From the NCBI GenBank assembly GCA_031257695.1, contig JAIROB010000054.1, positions 1 through 17,417 on the forward strand: 17,417 nucleotides of DNA, given 5' to 3'. Made by a program: the position numbers and the translations under genes. The notes beneath the pieces were generated by a model. It made no database searches, had not been told where the DNA came from, and worked only from the letters and a program-made list of their open reading frames with translations. Shown in pieces: positions 7,623 through 15,549 of this stretch. Every line of letters starts with the position of its first letter. Positions within the stretch are counted from its first letter, which is position 1. This DNA is from Treponema sp. GTDB lineage: Bacteria > Spirochaetota > Spirochaetia > Treponematales > Breznakiellaceae.

Positions 7623-7787
7623 CAATTAGCAATTAGCAATTAGCAGGGAGCAAATAGCAAAGTAAAATTGGTGTTTGTTAGCGGCGCTTTTTCATCTTTG
7701 CTTTGCTGATTTTGTAGGAGGAAGATCGGGGTTTGAAAACTCCGGTCTTCCTTTTGCTATCTGCTATCTGCTATTTGCTATTTGCTA
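7623..7787. repeat. inverted pair of period-7 repeats filling the spacer
   Basis: The left arm has three AATTAGC units (7624-7644) running into AGGGAGC, AAATAGC and AAAG. The right arm (7754-7787) has TGCTATC twice, TGCTATT twice and TGCTAAA, which is the same kind of heptamer in opposite orientation. The arms can pair imperfectly around the terminator hairpin at 7720-7751. Confidence 0.75.
7720..7755 (+). terminator. terminator of the propeller-like gene
   Basis: GGAAGATCGGGGTTT (7720-7734) is complementary to AAACTCCGGTCTTCC (7737-7751), with two G-U pairs and a tight loop of about 4-6 bases. TTTT follows. It lies 98 bases after the stop of the 6024-7622 gene and is oriented to end its transcript before the convergent small genes. 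No T-run exists on the reverse strand, so it is one-directional. Confidence 0.6.
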
Positions 7788-7803
7788 AAGGCATAGTACT
7801 ATG

Positions 7804-8046
7804 TTACACGGAAGCGGCGATTTCTTTAGGCGCCAGTTCGCCGATGATCTGGGCCGGGCTTTTGTTGGCAGCCTCGGCCCGGGTTTGAATGTAATTTGCG
7901 GCGATAGTATCAAGGCTGTTCAACAGGGCGCGTTGAGCTGCAAACACACCGGGTATATCGGTCAACTTTGGGGTGGCACGGGTCAAAAGCTCATCCATGG
8001 CGTCATATTCCTCATCGGTCATGTCGGCGCCAAAATGTTCTTCCAT
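7804..8046 (-). CDS. small antitoxin-like protein, probable ribbon-helix-helix C-terminus
   Basis: 80 residues, read leftward. On its own strand GGAGG stands 5 bases before the ATG at 8046, a strong start. The N-terminus is acidic (M-T-D-E-E-Y-D-A-M-D-E). The C-terminal half, L-D-T-I-A-A-N-Y-I-Q-T-R-A-E-A followed by S-P-A-Q-I-I-G-E-L, has the spacing of the two helices of CopG/Arc-type antitoxins, so DNA binding and autoregulation are plausible. It lies 81 bases downstream of a second small gene on the same strand, probably in one transcript. No toxin-like partner (PIN, RelE, MazF) is visible nearby. The alternative is an unrelated small conserved protein. The ORF on the opposite strand is judged a shadow. 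Confidence 0.6.
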   Translation of the reverse strand: MEEHFGADMTDEEYDAMDELLTRATPKLTDIPGVFAAQRALLNSLDTIAANYIQTRAEAANKSPAQIIGELAPKEIAASV

Positions 8047-8127
8047 CGTTTCCTCCTAATACACCAAGTTCTTCACGGTAAAGTTGCGGCGAAGCGCGGC
8101 CATGCCATTTTTATGAGTCTTTCATCG

Positions 8128-8316
8128 TCAGTCGGGCCATTCATCGCGCAGCCTCCGCTGGTACACGAAGCCGTCTTCGGGAAAGGCGTCTTTCAGGCAT
8201 CCGCAGTATTTTTGCAGGGGGTCAACCCCTGTCCGCAGCATTTCGGCGTGCCTCGCGGCGGCTTTAGCCATCAATTCTTCGATGGAGGGGGACGGTTCCG
8301 GCGTAATCGTAAGCAT
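8128..8316 (-). CDS. small antitoxin-like protein, first gene of a reverse-strand pair
   Basis: 62 residues from the ATG at 8316. An upstream TTG at 8340 would add eight residues, and neither start has a clear Shine-Dalgarno site, so the start is uncertain. After a short Pro/Ser-rich lead comes a helix (S-I-E-E-L-M-A-K-A-A-A-R-H-A-E), then D-P-L-Q-K-Y-C-G-C-L-K-D and a final R-R-L-R-D-E-W-P-D. Short proteins ending in a G-x-L-K-D...R-D-E-W tail are, from memory, typical of antitoxins whose tail binds a PIN-type toxin; this is a family impression, not a proven match. It precedes the ribbon-helix-helix-like gene on the same strand. With no toxin in view, the pair may be an orphan or a remnant of a toxin-antitoxin locus. 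Confidence 0.55.
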   Translation of the reverse strand: MLTITPEPSPSIEELMAKAAARHAEMLRTGVDPLQKYCGCLKDAFPEDGFVYQRRLRDEWPD

Positions 8317-8346
8317 ATAAGAGAGTGTAACGCAAATCAAAAAATA

Positions 8347-8358
8347 AAGCTAGAGCTT
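8347..8358. promoter_or_regulatory. possible operator palindrome upstream of the small reverse-strand pair
   Basis: AAGCT (8347-8351) and AGCTT (8354-8358) form a perfect inverted repeat around AG. It lies about 30 bases ahead of the 8316 start on the reverse strand, a position suited to autoregulation by a ribbon-helix-helix protein. Such short palindromes also occur by chance. Confidence 0.2.
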
Positions 8359-8386
8359 AGTGATGGGAACCGGCAATTCTCATTTC

Positions 8387-8464
8387 AACCACGAACCTCA
8401 CGAACTACACGAACAAAAGAATTGTCCGTTAAACAGGTTCGTGTCGTTGGTGTGGTTAGTGGTT
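8387..8464. repeat. inverted repeat of period-9 CACGAACCT-like units
   Basis: The left arm (8387-8414) and right arm (8436-8464) are complementary at about 24 of 28 positions around a 21-base loop. Each arm is three degenerate 9-base units containing CACGAAC. In one frame the units read His-Glu-Pro-His-Glu-Leu-His-Glu, a known sign of this intergenic repeat rather than of a protein. It ends 9 bases before the Shine-Dalgarno site of the next gene. Confidence 0.8.
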
Positions 8465-8482
8465 AACCTAATAGAGGAGAAA

Positions 8483-11400
8483 ATGATGTTTGGCATGAAA
8501 CATAGCATGAGATATTGGCGGAAAGGGGTGGCGGGGGCGCTGGCCCTGGCCGCGGCGCTGGTTTTGGGGGGCTGCGAACAGCTTATGTCAAATCCCCCGG
8601 CCGACGTACTCTGGACCGCTCAGGCGGACGGCGGGGACGCCGCGGCTTCCACTAAAATCGACTTTGTCTTTGACAGGGCGGTCGCGGATCTGAGCGCGGA
8701 CGCTGTCGCTATTACCGATGACACGGGCAGGGTTACTAAGGGAGCGCTCACCGGAAGCGGGACCGAATGGTCCCTGGGAATTATCGTGCAAACCGCGGGG
8801 GACGTGACGGTTGCCATAAACAAGGACGGCGTTGCTCGCGAAGAACGGACCGTCACGGTGTATAAGGGGCCGCCCCTCATTCTTGGCTGGTCGGCTTCGG
8901 CTAACGGCGTTGAGGGTTCGGAGGATTCCACGGCTATAGACTTTCTCTTTAGCGGCGAAGTTGCGGAATTAAACCCGGAGGACATTAGTATTACTGAGCA
9001 TACGGGCAGGGCTGTTAAGGGAGCGCTTGCCGGAAGCGGGAGGGAATGGTCCCTGGGGATTGCCGTGGAGACCGCCGGGGACGTGGCGGTCTCCATAAGC
9101 AGGGAGGGCGTTGAGGCCATAAGCAGAAATGTTGCGGTGTACAAGGCGGGACAAAGCGCCGCGCTTACCTGGACGGCGCGGGCAAACGGCGCAAGCGGAA
9201 CCGAGGATTCCACGCTTATCGCCTTTACGTTGAGCGGAGCGTCCGCAGGGTTAAGCGCGGATGACATAAGCATTACGGCAAAGACGGGCAGCGTTATTAA
9301 GGGCGCCCTGACCGGAAGCGGGAGGGAATGGTCATTGGGGATCACCGTGGTTTCCGCGGGGGACGTTACGGCGGCCGTACACAGGGCCGGCATAGAAACC
9401 ACCGCCAGGGACGTGGCGGTGTACAAGGCCGGGCAGAGCTCCCTTATCTCCTGGGAGGCGGAAGCCGACGGCAGGGAAGGAACGGCGGATTCCACGGCTA
9501 TCAACATTGTTTTTAGCGGCGAGATCGCGGGCCTGACCGCGGATAGTATTACTGTAACCGATGACACGGGCTCCGTTACCAAAGGCGCCCTGGCCGGGAG
9601 CGGGACAAGCCGGACCCTGGGGATTGCCGTCAAGGCCCCGGGGACCGTGAAGGTCAGCATACACAGGGCGGGCATTGAGGCCGCGGAAAAGACCCTGGTT
9701 GTGCACAAGGCGCCGGACATTGCCTACAGCGCGGCCGCGGACGGCAGCGCCGCCGCAACCTCCGCCAACATTGTCTTTGTGTTTGACCGGGCAGTTCCGG
9801 ATCTGACCGCGGAGGATATTACCGTTGCGGACGACACGGGCTCGGTTACGACGGGCGCTCTTTCCGGCGGCGAAACCAGCTGGTCCCTGGGTATTGCCGT
9901 GGCCGCGGCGGGGACCGTGAAGGTTGCGGTGAACAAGGCGGGCGTTGAGGCCGCGGAAAAGACCGTGACGGTTTACAAGGCGGACTCTGCCAATAACGAT
10001 ACGGTCTACAGCGCGGCGGCCAACGGCGGCGCCGCGGCGGATTCTACCGCCATTGTCTTTGCCTTCAGCGCGGCGGTTCCGGGCCTGACCGCGGAGGATA
10101 TCACCCTTACCGACGGCACGGGCAGCGCCGTCAAAGGGACCCTGACCGGCGGCGGGATGAACTGGACCCTGGGGATTGCCGTGACCACGGCGGGGACCGT
10201 GAAGGTTGCGATAACCAAGGCGGGCGTTGAGGCCGCGGAAAAAACCGTGACGGCGCATAAGTTCGTTCCCCTTGCCTACAGCGTTGCTGCGGACGGCGCG
10301 GCCGATACGGCCACTTCCGCCAAAATTGACTTTACCTTTACTGCGGCGGTTGCGGGTCTGACCGCGGGGGATATTTCCCTTGCCAACGACACGGGCAGCG
10401 TTACCAAGGGGGCGCTTTCCGGGAGCGGAACTAACTGGACCCTGGGGATTGCCGTCATTACAGCGGGGAACGTGAAGGTTGCGATACACAAGACGGGCAT
10501 TGATGCCGCGGAAAAGACCCTGACGGTGCATAAGGCGCCCGACATCGGCTACACCGCGGCCGCGGACGGCGCGGCCAATACAACGACCTCCGCAAAAATA
10601 GACTTTGTTTTTAGCGCGGCGGTTGCGGGCCTGACAGCGGAGGACATTTCCCTGGCCGATGACACGGGAGCGGCCTCCAAGGGCGCCCTGACCGGGGGCG
10701 GGACAAGCTGGACCCTGGGGATCGCCGTAAGCACGGCGGGGAACGTGAAGGTCAGGATAAACAGGACGGGCATTGAAAATACTGAAAGGACCCTGACCGT
10801 TCATAAGGCGCCCGCCGTTGATATTGGCTACAGCGCCCTGGCGGACGGCGACGCCGGGACTGCTTCTACCAAAATTGATCTTACCTTTACCGCGGCGGTT
10901 GCGGGGCTGATCGCGGGGGACATTTCCCTTGCCGGCGACACCGGCAGCGTTATTAAAGGCGCCCTGACCGGGAGCGGGACAAGCTGGACCCTGGGGATTG
11001 CCGTAACCAGGGCGGGCAGCGTCAAGGTTGCGATAAACAAGGCCGGCATTGAAGCCGCGGAAAAGACCGTGGCCGTTTACAGGCCCCTCATTACCTACGA
11101 AGCGGCCGCGGACAGCACGGGCGGCACAGAGGCTTCCGCCAGGATAGACCTTATCTTTAGCGAAGCCGTGGAGGGCCTGAGTCTGGGGAACATACGGTTC
11201 GCCGACGGCGCCGGCAGCGCCTATCCCATGGATCTTGTCGGAAGCGGTCAGAACTGGTCCCTGGAGATTGTGACGATAAGCTCGGGGGACATAAGGATCA
11301 GCATAGAAAAGGAGGGCATCGAAGGGGGGGAAAAGATCGTGACGGTCTACAAGCCGGAGGAAGAACCCCCCGAGGTGGCGGTAAAAACCGGGATTGCCGT

Positions 11401-13258
11401 TATTTCCCCGCCGGACATCACGATCTACGCCAAAAACCAGCCCTTTGACCGGACGGGCCTTGCGGTAGGCTGGGTGTACAGCGACGGAACCCTTGAGCCC
11501 ATACCGGAAGGGGGGTACAGCGTAGAAGCGCCGAATATGGGCGTGTCCACCATCAAAAAGGTCAATGTCCAGGCGGGGGGCTATAGCGCCTACTTTTGGA
11601 TCCAGGTGCTTAATTCGGATAAGGCGCTGGTCTCCATAAGCGTTGAGGGGCCCGCGAACAAGATCCAGGATTTCGGCAAGGAATTCGACAAAACGGGTCT
11701 GGTGGTTACCGGGCAGTATTCAGACGGCTCCACGGCCAACCTCACCAGCCTCGCGGCTGTTGTGGATTACAACCAGTACAAGCGGGGGCCCCAGGCGGCG
11801 ATCGTCAAGGTGAACGGCAAAACCGCGGCGCTGGAGGGCATCGTCACCCGCATCGGGGAGGGCGCGGCGGTGTCGGCCAACTGGTACACCCTCTCCGGCG
11901 AAAACAAGCAGGAGTTGAACTACCGGAAGATCTATATCAAAGGGGAGGAAATGACCCCCCAAAATTCGAACCTCAAGATCCGGGTAGATCCCAACGGCGT
12001 CTCCTCCTACTATGGCATTGTCCTCAGCCCGGAGGACGGGAGCCTGACGCCGGAGGATTTTGCCACCCTCGCGGGCTACAACCCCTACCAAACGGGCTGG
12101 CAGCGGCCTTCCATCACCGTGGACGGCATACAGGTGTATTTTGACATCCGGGTCGTGGACACGGAAGCCGCGGTGTGGTTTGACTACGGCTATATGCGTC
12201 ATGACGGGGATCCCGGGGGCCGCGGTCCGGGCGCGGGCAAATACTACGCCAGGCCGGATGAAACCCTGGTTATTGCTCCGGCGCGGTATTTGCTGGGCTA
12301 CAACGCCGACCACAGCGACGCGGGGGTAAGCTACGCGTGGACGGTTTCGGGGGACGACTCCTCCCGGACCTGGACCACCAGCGGCGGAGGGGAGCTGCTC
12401 CACATCACCCCGAAGACCGCGGGGACCTACACTATTACTGTGGATGTTACCGGCAGGGACTATGTGAGCGGCAGCGTTATTACCAAAACGGCGGCAGCGG
12501 AGCTGGTGTGCTACGCCGCCCCTCTGCCCGGGGGAACCTTCGTGTCGCCCCCGCCCCTCAGAAACTTCGCCCCCGGCCAGTTCACCGACGGCGGCAGCGG
12601 CTACGGCTGGAGCCTGGGCAGCATTGGGGGCTACATGGTCTGGACCGTGGATCATCAGCCAAGCTACGAGATTAAAGGCAACCCCTTTGGCACGTGGTGC
12701 GAACCCGGGGTGGTCTGGATGCAGGAGGACAACAACGGCAACGGCCTGCCCGACGAGACCTGGTATGAGCTGCCGGGCGGCGACGACGACGACCCCTACC
12801 AGAAGAACCGTATTACCCGCCGCTACGCCATTACCTGGTTCAGGGGAGACGGCACGGTGGAGCAGCATAGGTCTCAAAGTAACAGGAACCGGGTAAGCTA
12901 TTGGGTCGACAGCAAGGGCCGGACCGGAATGTTAGACCCCGGCGCTTTCCCCGGCTCCGAATGGGGGGTGACGGGAAATTGGGTAGCCTATACCTGCACC
13001 CTGCTGCGGGACGACGGCAACATCGGCACCAGCAATTACAGCGATCTGGTCGCGGAGTATTATGTTGACGCTTCGTATACAACTTTCCCTGTAAGCAAGG
13101 CTATGCGCGCCGACGGAACGCCCGCCAATCTTACTGCGGTAAAGTTCATCAAAGTGCAAACCGCCAGGTTCCGCTATGGGGGAATCTTCGGCGAGGTGTC
13201 CACGGAGGTTAAGTACGCGGACGGCCTGGGCTACCTGACGGATTTCCCGGACCCGTAA
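8483..13258 (+). CDS. giant lipoprotein with ten Ig-like repeats, Big_3-like and PKD-like domains
   Basis: Predicted 1591-residue lipoprotein. GAGGAG (8474-8479) lies 3 bases before ATG 8483 and 6 before ATG 8486; either may be used. The longer frame from 8360 is rejected because it reads through repeat DNA. A basic N-terminus, a hydrophobic segment and L-G-G-C give lipid Cys31. Residues about 43-958 are ten Ig-like units of about 90 residues, each with F-S-x-x-V-x-G-L-T-A-x-D-I, D-T-G-S-V-x-K-G-x-L, W-x-L-G-I and a G-I-E-x-x-E-K-T-V-T-V end. Two Big_3-like domains (about 969-1125) carry F-D-x-T-G-L-x-V and Y-S-D-G. The C-terminal region has a PKD-like segment (about 1283 on) and, near 1407-1433, E-P-G-V-V-W with N-G-N-G-L-P-D-E-T-W-Y-E-L, recalling a calcium-binding loop and Bacteroidetes surface proteins. 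It is probably a surface stalk presenting a binding domain. No ligand can be named. Confidence 0.85.
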   Translation: MMFGMKHSMRYWRKGVAGALALAAALVLGGCEQLMSNPPADVLWTAQADGGDAAASTKIDFVFDRAVADLSADAVAITDDTGRVTKGALTGSGTEWSLGIIVQTAGDVTVAINKDGVAREERTVTVYKGPPLILGWSASANGVEGSEDSTAIDFLFSGEVAELNPEDISITEHTGRAVKGALAGSGREWSLGIAVETAGDVAVSISREGVEAISRNVAVYKAGQSAALTWTARANGASGTEDSTLIAFTLSGASAGLSADDISITAKTGSVIKGALTGSGREWSLGITVVSAGDVTAAVHRAGIETTARDVAVYKAGQSSLISWEAEADGREGTADSTAINIVFSGEIAGLTADSITVTDDTGSVTKGALAGSGTSRTLGIAVKAPGTVKVSIHRAGIEAAEKTLVVHKAPDIAYSAAADGSAAATSANIVFVFDRAVPDLTAEDITVADDTGSVTTGALSGGETSWSLGIAVAAAGTVKVAVNKAGVEAAEKTVTVYKADSANNDTVYSAAANGGAAADSTAIVFAFSAAVPGLTAEDITLTDGTGSAVKGTLTGGGMNWTLGIAVTTAGTVKVAITKAGVEAAEKTVTAHKFVPLAYSVAADGAADTATSAKIDFTFTAAVAGLTAGDISLANDTGSVTKGALSGSGTNWTLGIAVITAGNVKVAIHKTGIDAAEKTLTVHKAPDIGYTAAADGAANTTTSAKIDFVFSAAVAGLTAEDISLADDTGAASKGALTGGGTSWTLGIAVSTAGNVKVRINRTGIENTERTLTVHKAPAVDIGYSALADGDAGTASTKIDLTFTAAVAGLIAGDISLAGDTGSVIKGALTGSGTSWTLGIAVTRAGSVKVAINKAGIEAAEKTVAVYRPLITYEAAADSTGGTEASARIDLIFSEAVEGLSLGNIRFADGAGSAYPMDLVGSGQNWSLEIVTISSGDIRISIEKEGIEGGEKIVTVYKPEEEPPEVAVKTGIAVISPPDITIYAKNQPFDRTGLAVGWVYSDGTLEPIPEGGYSVEAPNMGVSTIKKVNVQAGGYSAYFWIQVLNSDKALVSISVEGPANKIQDFGKEFDKTGLVVTGQYSDGSTANLTSLAAVVDYNQYKRGPQAAIVKVNGKTAALEGIVTRIGEGAAVSANWYTLSGENKQELNYRKIYIKGEEMTPQNSNLKIRVDPNGVSSYYGIVLSPEDGSLTPEDFATLAGYNPYQTGWQRPSITVDGIQVYFDIRVVDTEAAVWFDYGYMRHDGDPGGRGPGAGKYYARPDETLVIAPARYLLGYNADHSDAGVSYAWTVSGDDSSRTWTTSGGGELLHITPKTAGTYTITVDVTGRDYVSGSVITKTAAAELVCYAAPLPGGTFVSPPPLRNFAPGQFTDGGSGYGWSLGSIGGYMVWTVDHQPSYEIKGNPFGTWCEPGVVWMQEDNNGNGLPDETWYELPGGDDDDPYQKNRITRRYAITWFRGDGTVEQHRSQSNRNRVSYWVDSKGRTGMLDPGAFPGSEWGVTGNWVAYTCTLLRDDGNIGTSNYSDLVAEYYVDASYTTFPVSKAMRADGTPANLTAVKFIKVQTARFRYGGIFGEVSTEVKYADGLGYLTDFPDP
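8609..11355 (+). repeat. ten tandem Ig-like coding repeats
   Basis: Units begin near 8609, 8882, 9163, 9446, 9719, 10002, 10270, 10543, 10822 and 11089, about 265-285 bases each. Units 4-9 are closest to each other and share long identical nucleotide runs around the G-I-E-A-A-E-K-T codons. Units 1-3 form a second subgroup (W-S-L-G-I, D-V-A-V-Y-K), and unit 10 is the most diverged. This pattern suggests expansion from the middle of the array. Confidence 0.85.
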
Positions 13259-13262
13259 TAAA

Positions 13263-13381
13263 AAAAATGAAAAATGAAGAATGAATAGTTGAGGGTAAGT
13301 GAGTAATAGTGATCAGTGGCATTAACAGCAAATAGTTAGTGTCACTGTTCACTGCTAATTGCTAATTGCTAATTGCTAATT
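13263..13381. repeat. period-7 repeat pair forming an imperfect hairpin
   Basis: The left arm reads as heptamers AAAAATG (twice), AAGAATG, AATAGTT, GAGGGTA, AGTGAGT, AATAGTG and ATCAGTG (13263-13318). The right arm (13343-13381) holds CACTGTTCACT and four exact GCTAATT units (13354-13381). AGTGATCAGTG (13308-13318) pairs with CACTGTTCACT (13343-13353) at 10 of 11 positions. The element fills nearly the whole spacer between the giant lipoprotein and the first TPR gene. Confidence 0.8.
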
Positions 13382-13396
13382 GAATAAGGATGCGTT

Positions 13397-14173
13397 ATGA
13401 AAAGAAAAAAGTGGGTTAGGCTGGACGGGGGGAGAAAGGAGCATGAAGGCGCAATAGCTGAGTTGACCAAAGCGATAGAAGCTGATCCGAATAATGCCGC
13501 CGCCTGGTTTGACAGGGCCATGGCCTATGCAAAGCAAGGGGATTTTGATCATGCCATAGCGGATATGGACAGGGCTCTACAGCTTGAGCCGGGCAACGCG
13601 GCGCTGTACCTCAACCGGGGCGCCCTGTATTTCCGCAACGGGGAAACCGGCAAAGCGCTGGCGGATTGCGATGAGGCTGTGCGGCTTGATCCAAAAGACG
13701 CCATGGCGTATCAGAACCGCGGCGCCATATACGCCTCCCTGGGCGAATACGACAAGGGGATTGCCGATTGCGCCATGGCGATACGGCGCAAGCCCGATTT
13801 TATCGAGGCGTATTTGAGCCGCGCCAGGATGTACGAGGAAGCAAAGGATCCTGACCACGCGATAGGCGACTATACCCTTGTCACCCGGCTGGACAAAAAA
13901 AACTTCCCCGCTTACTACGGCCGGGGCAGATTGTTTTTACAAAGAGGAGACTATGACAGGGCGTTAAGGGATCAGACCAAGGCGCTGAAGATCAACCCCT
14001 CCTCCGGCCTTGCGTATTTGCAGCGCAGCCTCGCCTGGGGCGGCAAGGGGAGAGCTGATCGCCAGGCGGCGGATTTTAATCAGGCGACAAAGCTTGATCA
14101 ACGCGCTGTTTATGCTTATATTACAAAGCACACGAAGGAAGAGGAACAATTAGCAGTTAGCAATGAGCAATGA
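13397..14173 (+). CDS. TPR repeat protein, 258 residues
   Basis: Cytoplasmic scaffold-type protein with no signal peptide or membrane segment. AAGGA (13386-13390) lies 6 bases before the ATG. Six complete 34-residue TPR units run from about 32 to 235, each with W/Y at position 4, G/A at 8, Y at 11, A at 20 and D-P/E-P at the end (for example A-W-F-D-R-A-M-A-Y-A-K-Q-G-D-F). Residues 15-31 look like only the second helix of a further unit, so the N-terminus may be truncated compared with relatives. The last residues, E-E-E-Q-L-A-V-S-N-E-Q, are encoded by the heptamer repeat that begins at 14147 and supplies the stop codon. The next gene encodes a longer TPR protein, so the pair probably arose by duplication. 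The binding partner is unknown. Confidence 0.85.
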   Translation: MKRKKWVRLDGGRKEHEGAIAELTKAIEADPNNAAAWFDRAMAYAKQGDFDHAIADMDRALQLEPGNAALYLNRGALYFRNGETGKALADCDEAVRLDPKDAMAYQNRGAIYASLGEYDKGIADCAMAIRRKPDFIEAYLSRARMYEEAKDPDHAIGDYTLVTRLDKKNFPAYYGRGRLFLQRGDYDRALRDQTKALKINPSSGLAYLQRSLAWGGKGRADRQAADFNQATKLDQRAVYAYITKHTKEEEQLAVSNEQ

Positions 14174-14235
14174 GCAAGTAAGATTAGCAGGAAGAATGGT
14201 TACATTCTTAATTCTTCACTGTTAATTCTTCATTG
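14147..14235. repeat. period-7 repeats with an internal perfect hairpin
   Basis: Left part: CAATTAG, CAGTTAG, CAATGAG, CAATGAG (14147-14174) and degenerate units. Right part: TTAATTC, TTCACTG, TTAATTC, TTCATTG (14208-14235). At the centre AAGAATG (14192-14198) is perfectly complementary to CATTCTT (14203-14209) with loop GTTA. The left part overlaps the end of the preceding TPR coding region. The right part ends 10 bases before the next start codon. Confidence 0.8.
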
Positions 14236-14245
14236 GATTGGGGGT

Positions 14246-15517
14246 ATGATGCGAAAAAAAACGGGCGGGGTGGTTGTTACTACAGAACGGGGAAAAGAGT
14301 ATGTTAATGACATCAATAAAAACATTGTACAGCAGTTTGAAACGGTAAAAAGTTTGAGCCGGGATATAGAGCGTGATCCCTCCGATCCAAAGGCTTATTT
14401 TTACCGCGCCCTGGCGTACAGCAAAAAGGGGCTCCCGCAGCAGGCCCTGGAGGACCTGAACCGGGTCATGGAACTTGATCCCCATAATGCCGCGGTCCAC
14501 GGGAATCGCGGCGGCATTTATATTCGCCTGGGGGATTTCAACCGCGCCATTGCGGATTGCGACAGGGCTATAAAAATCAACCCGGAGTATGGCCACGCGT
14601 ATTTCAGCCGGGGTTACGCCTATTTCAAAAAAAAGAACTACAGCCTTGCCATTGCCGATTATAACCAGGCGCTGCGGCTTGACCCGGATAAGGCCGACGC
14701 CCATGCCTCTCGGGGCATGGCCTGGTATGAGTTGAAACAGTATGACTGCGCCATAGAGGATATAAGCCGCGCCCTGTCGCTGGAAAAGCCCCCCGCCCTG
14801 GTCTGCGCGGACTGGCATCTCACCCGGGGACAGGCTTACTACGACAAAGGCGATTTTGACAGCGCCCTTGCTGATTTCAAACGGGTTATGGCTTTGGGGT
14901 ATAAGGGAGCGCTGGTGTACTACTGGCGGGGCGCCGTCTACGTGCGCAAGAACGATGACGACAGGGCCCTTGCCGACTTTGACCGTTGCATCGCGCTTGA
15001 TCCGGACCATGCCCGCGCCTATAACGGGCGGGGCTGTGTCTACAAGAATAAGGGCGACCATGACCGGGCGATAGAGGATTTTACCAGGGCGATAGAGCTT
15101 GACGGCACCTTTGCCGGGGCGTATTGCAACCGGGGTATCGCCTGGCATAAAAAAGGGGACTACGACCGCGCCGTAGAGGACTTTGACCGGGCGGTAAAGC
15201 TGGGAATGGACGGCCCGGAGACGCTCTACCACCGCGCCCTTGCTTTTCTATGCAAAAAGGACTATGACCGCGCCCTGGCCGACCTGGACCTGACAATAAA
15301 GTTGGACCGGCACAATGCCGCCGCTCATCACAAACGGGGCCTCGCGTACATGGAGAAAGGGGACTGTGATCATGCCATAGCCGATTATACCCAGGCCATA
15401 GCGCTGGATCCGGGGTTGCGAGCGGCCTATAAGGACCGGGGGTTTGCCTACCTCAAAAAGAGCGAGGAGTATAAGACCCTTGCAGGATCTGATTTTCAAG
15501 CGGCAATCGGAGACTAA
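14246..15517 (+). CDS. TPR repeat protein, 423 residues
   Basis: Soluble TPR protein; no signal peptide seen. Two adjacent ATG codons (14246, 14249) follow a short G-run (14240-14244), a weak and very close Shine-Dalgarno site, so translation may depend on the gene before it. After a 47-residue N-terminal region the rest is eleven consecutive TPR units (about 48-423). Canonical residues are visible, for example Y-N-G-R-G-C-V-Y-K-N-K-G-D-H-D-R-A-I-E-D-F-T-R-A-I (unit 7). Unit 5 is longer at its start, with an A-D-W-H-L insertion. The final unit is less regular. Such all-TPR proteins act as protein-binding superhelices. The neighbouring TPR gene upstream and galM 32 bases downstream suggest one operon but give no specific partner. 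Confidence 0.87.
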   Translation: MMRKKTGGVVVTTERGKEYVNDINKNIVQQFETVKSLSRDIERDPSDPKAYFYRALAYSKKGLPQQALEDLNRVMELDPHNAAVHGNRGGIYIRLGDFNRAIADCDRAIKINPEYGHAYFSRGYAYFKKKNYSLAIADYNQALRLDPDKADAHASRGMAWYELKQYDCAIEDISRALSLEKPPALVCADWHLTRGQAYYDKGDFDSALADFKRVMALGYKGALVYYWRGAVYVRKNDDDRALADFDRCIALDPDHARAYNGRGCVYKNKGDHDRAIEDFTRAIELDGTFAGAYCNRGIAWHKKGDYDRAVEDFDRAVKLGMDGPETLYHRALAFLCKKDYDRALADLDLTIKLDRHNAAAHHKRGLAYMEKGDCDHAIADYTQAIALDPGLRAAYKDRGFAYLKKSEEYKTLAGSDFQAAIGD

Positions 15518-15549
15518 ACCGGCTTGAAATTTCCGCCATGGAGGAAGCC

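Noticed and set aside
7623..7660. CRISPR array suggested by short direct repeats between genes.
   Set aside because: Units are 7 or 9 bases with no spacers, and no cas gene is present.
7801..8466. Forward-strand 221-codon frame over the small reverse-strand pair.
   Set aside because: No ribosome site; the ATG falls beside the repeat; it ends in translated nonamer repeat. The reverse frames look like real proteins.
8360..8482. N-terminal extension of the giant lipoprotein, reading His-Glu-Pro-His-Glu-Leu.
   Set aside because: It is the translation of the period-9 intergenic repeat and has no ribosome site.
8620..11049. Several long reverse-strand frames opposite the Ig-like repeats.
   Set aside because: They mirror the repeat unit and its codon bias; none has independent support.
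11720..12877. 385-codon reverse-strand frame opposite the C-terminal part of the giant lipoprotein.
   Set aside because: Shadow frame; the forward protein has recognisable domains there.
14222..15232. Reverse-strand 336-codon frame opposite the TPR gene.
   Set aside because: Regular shadow of TPR periodicity.
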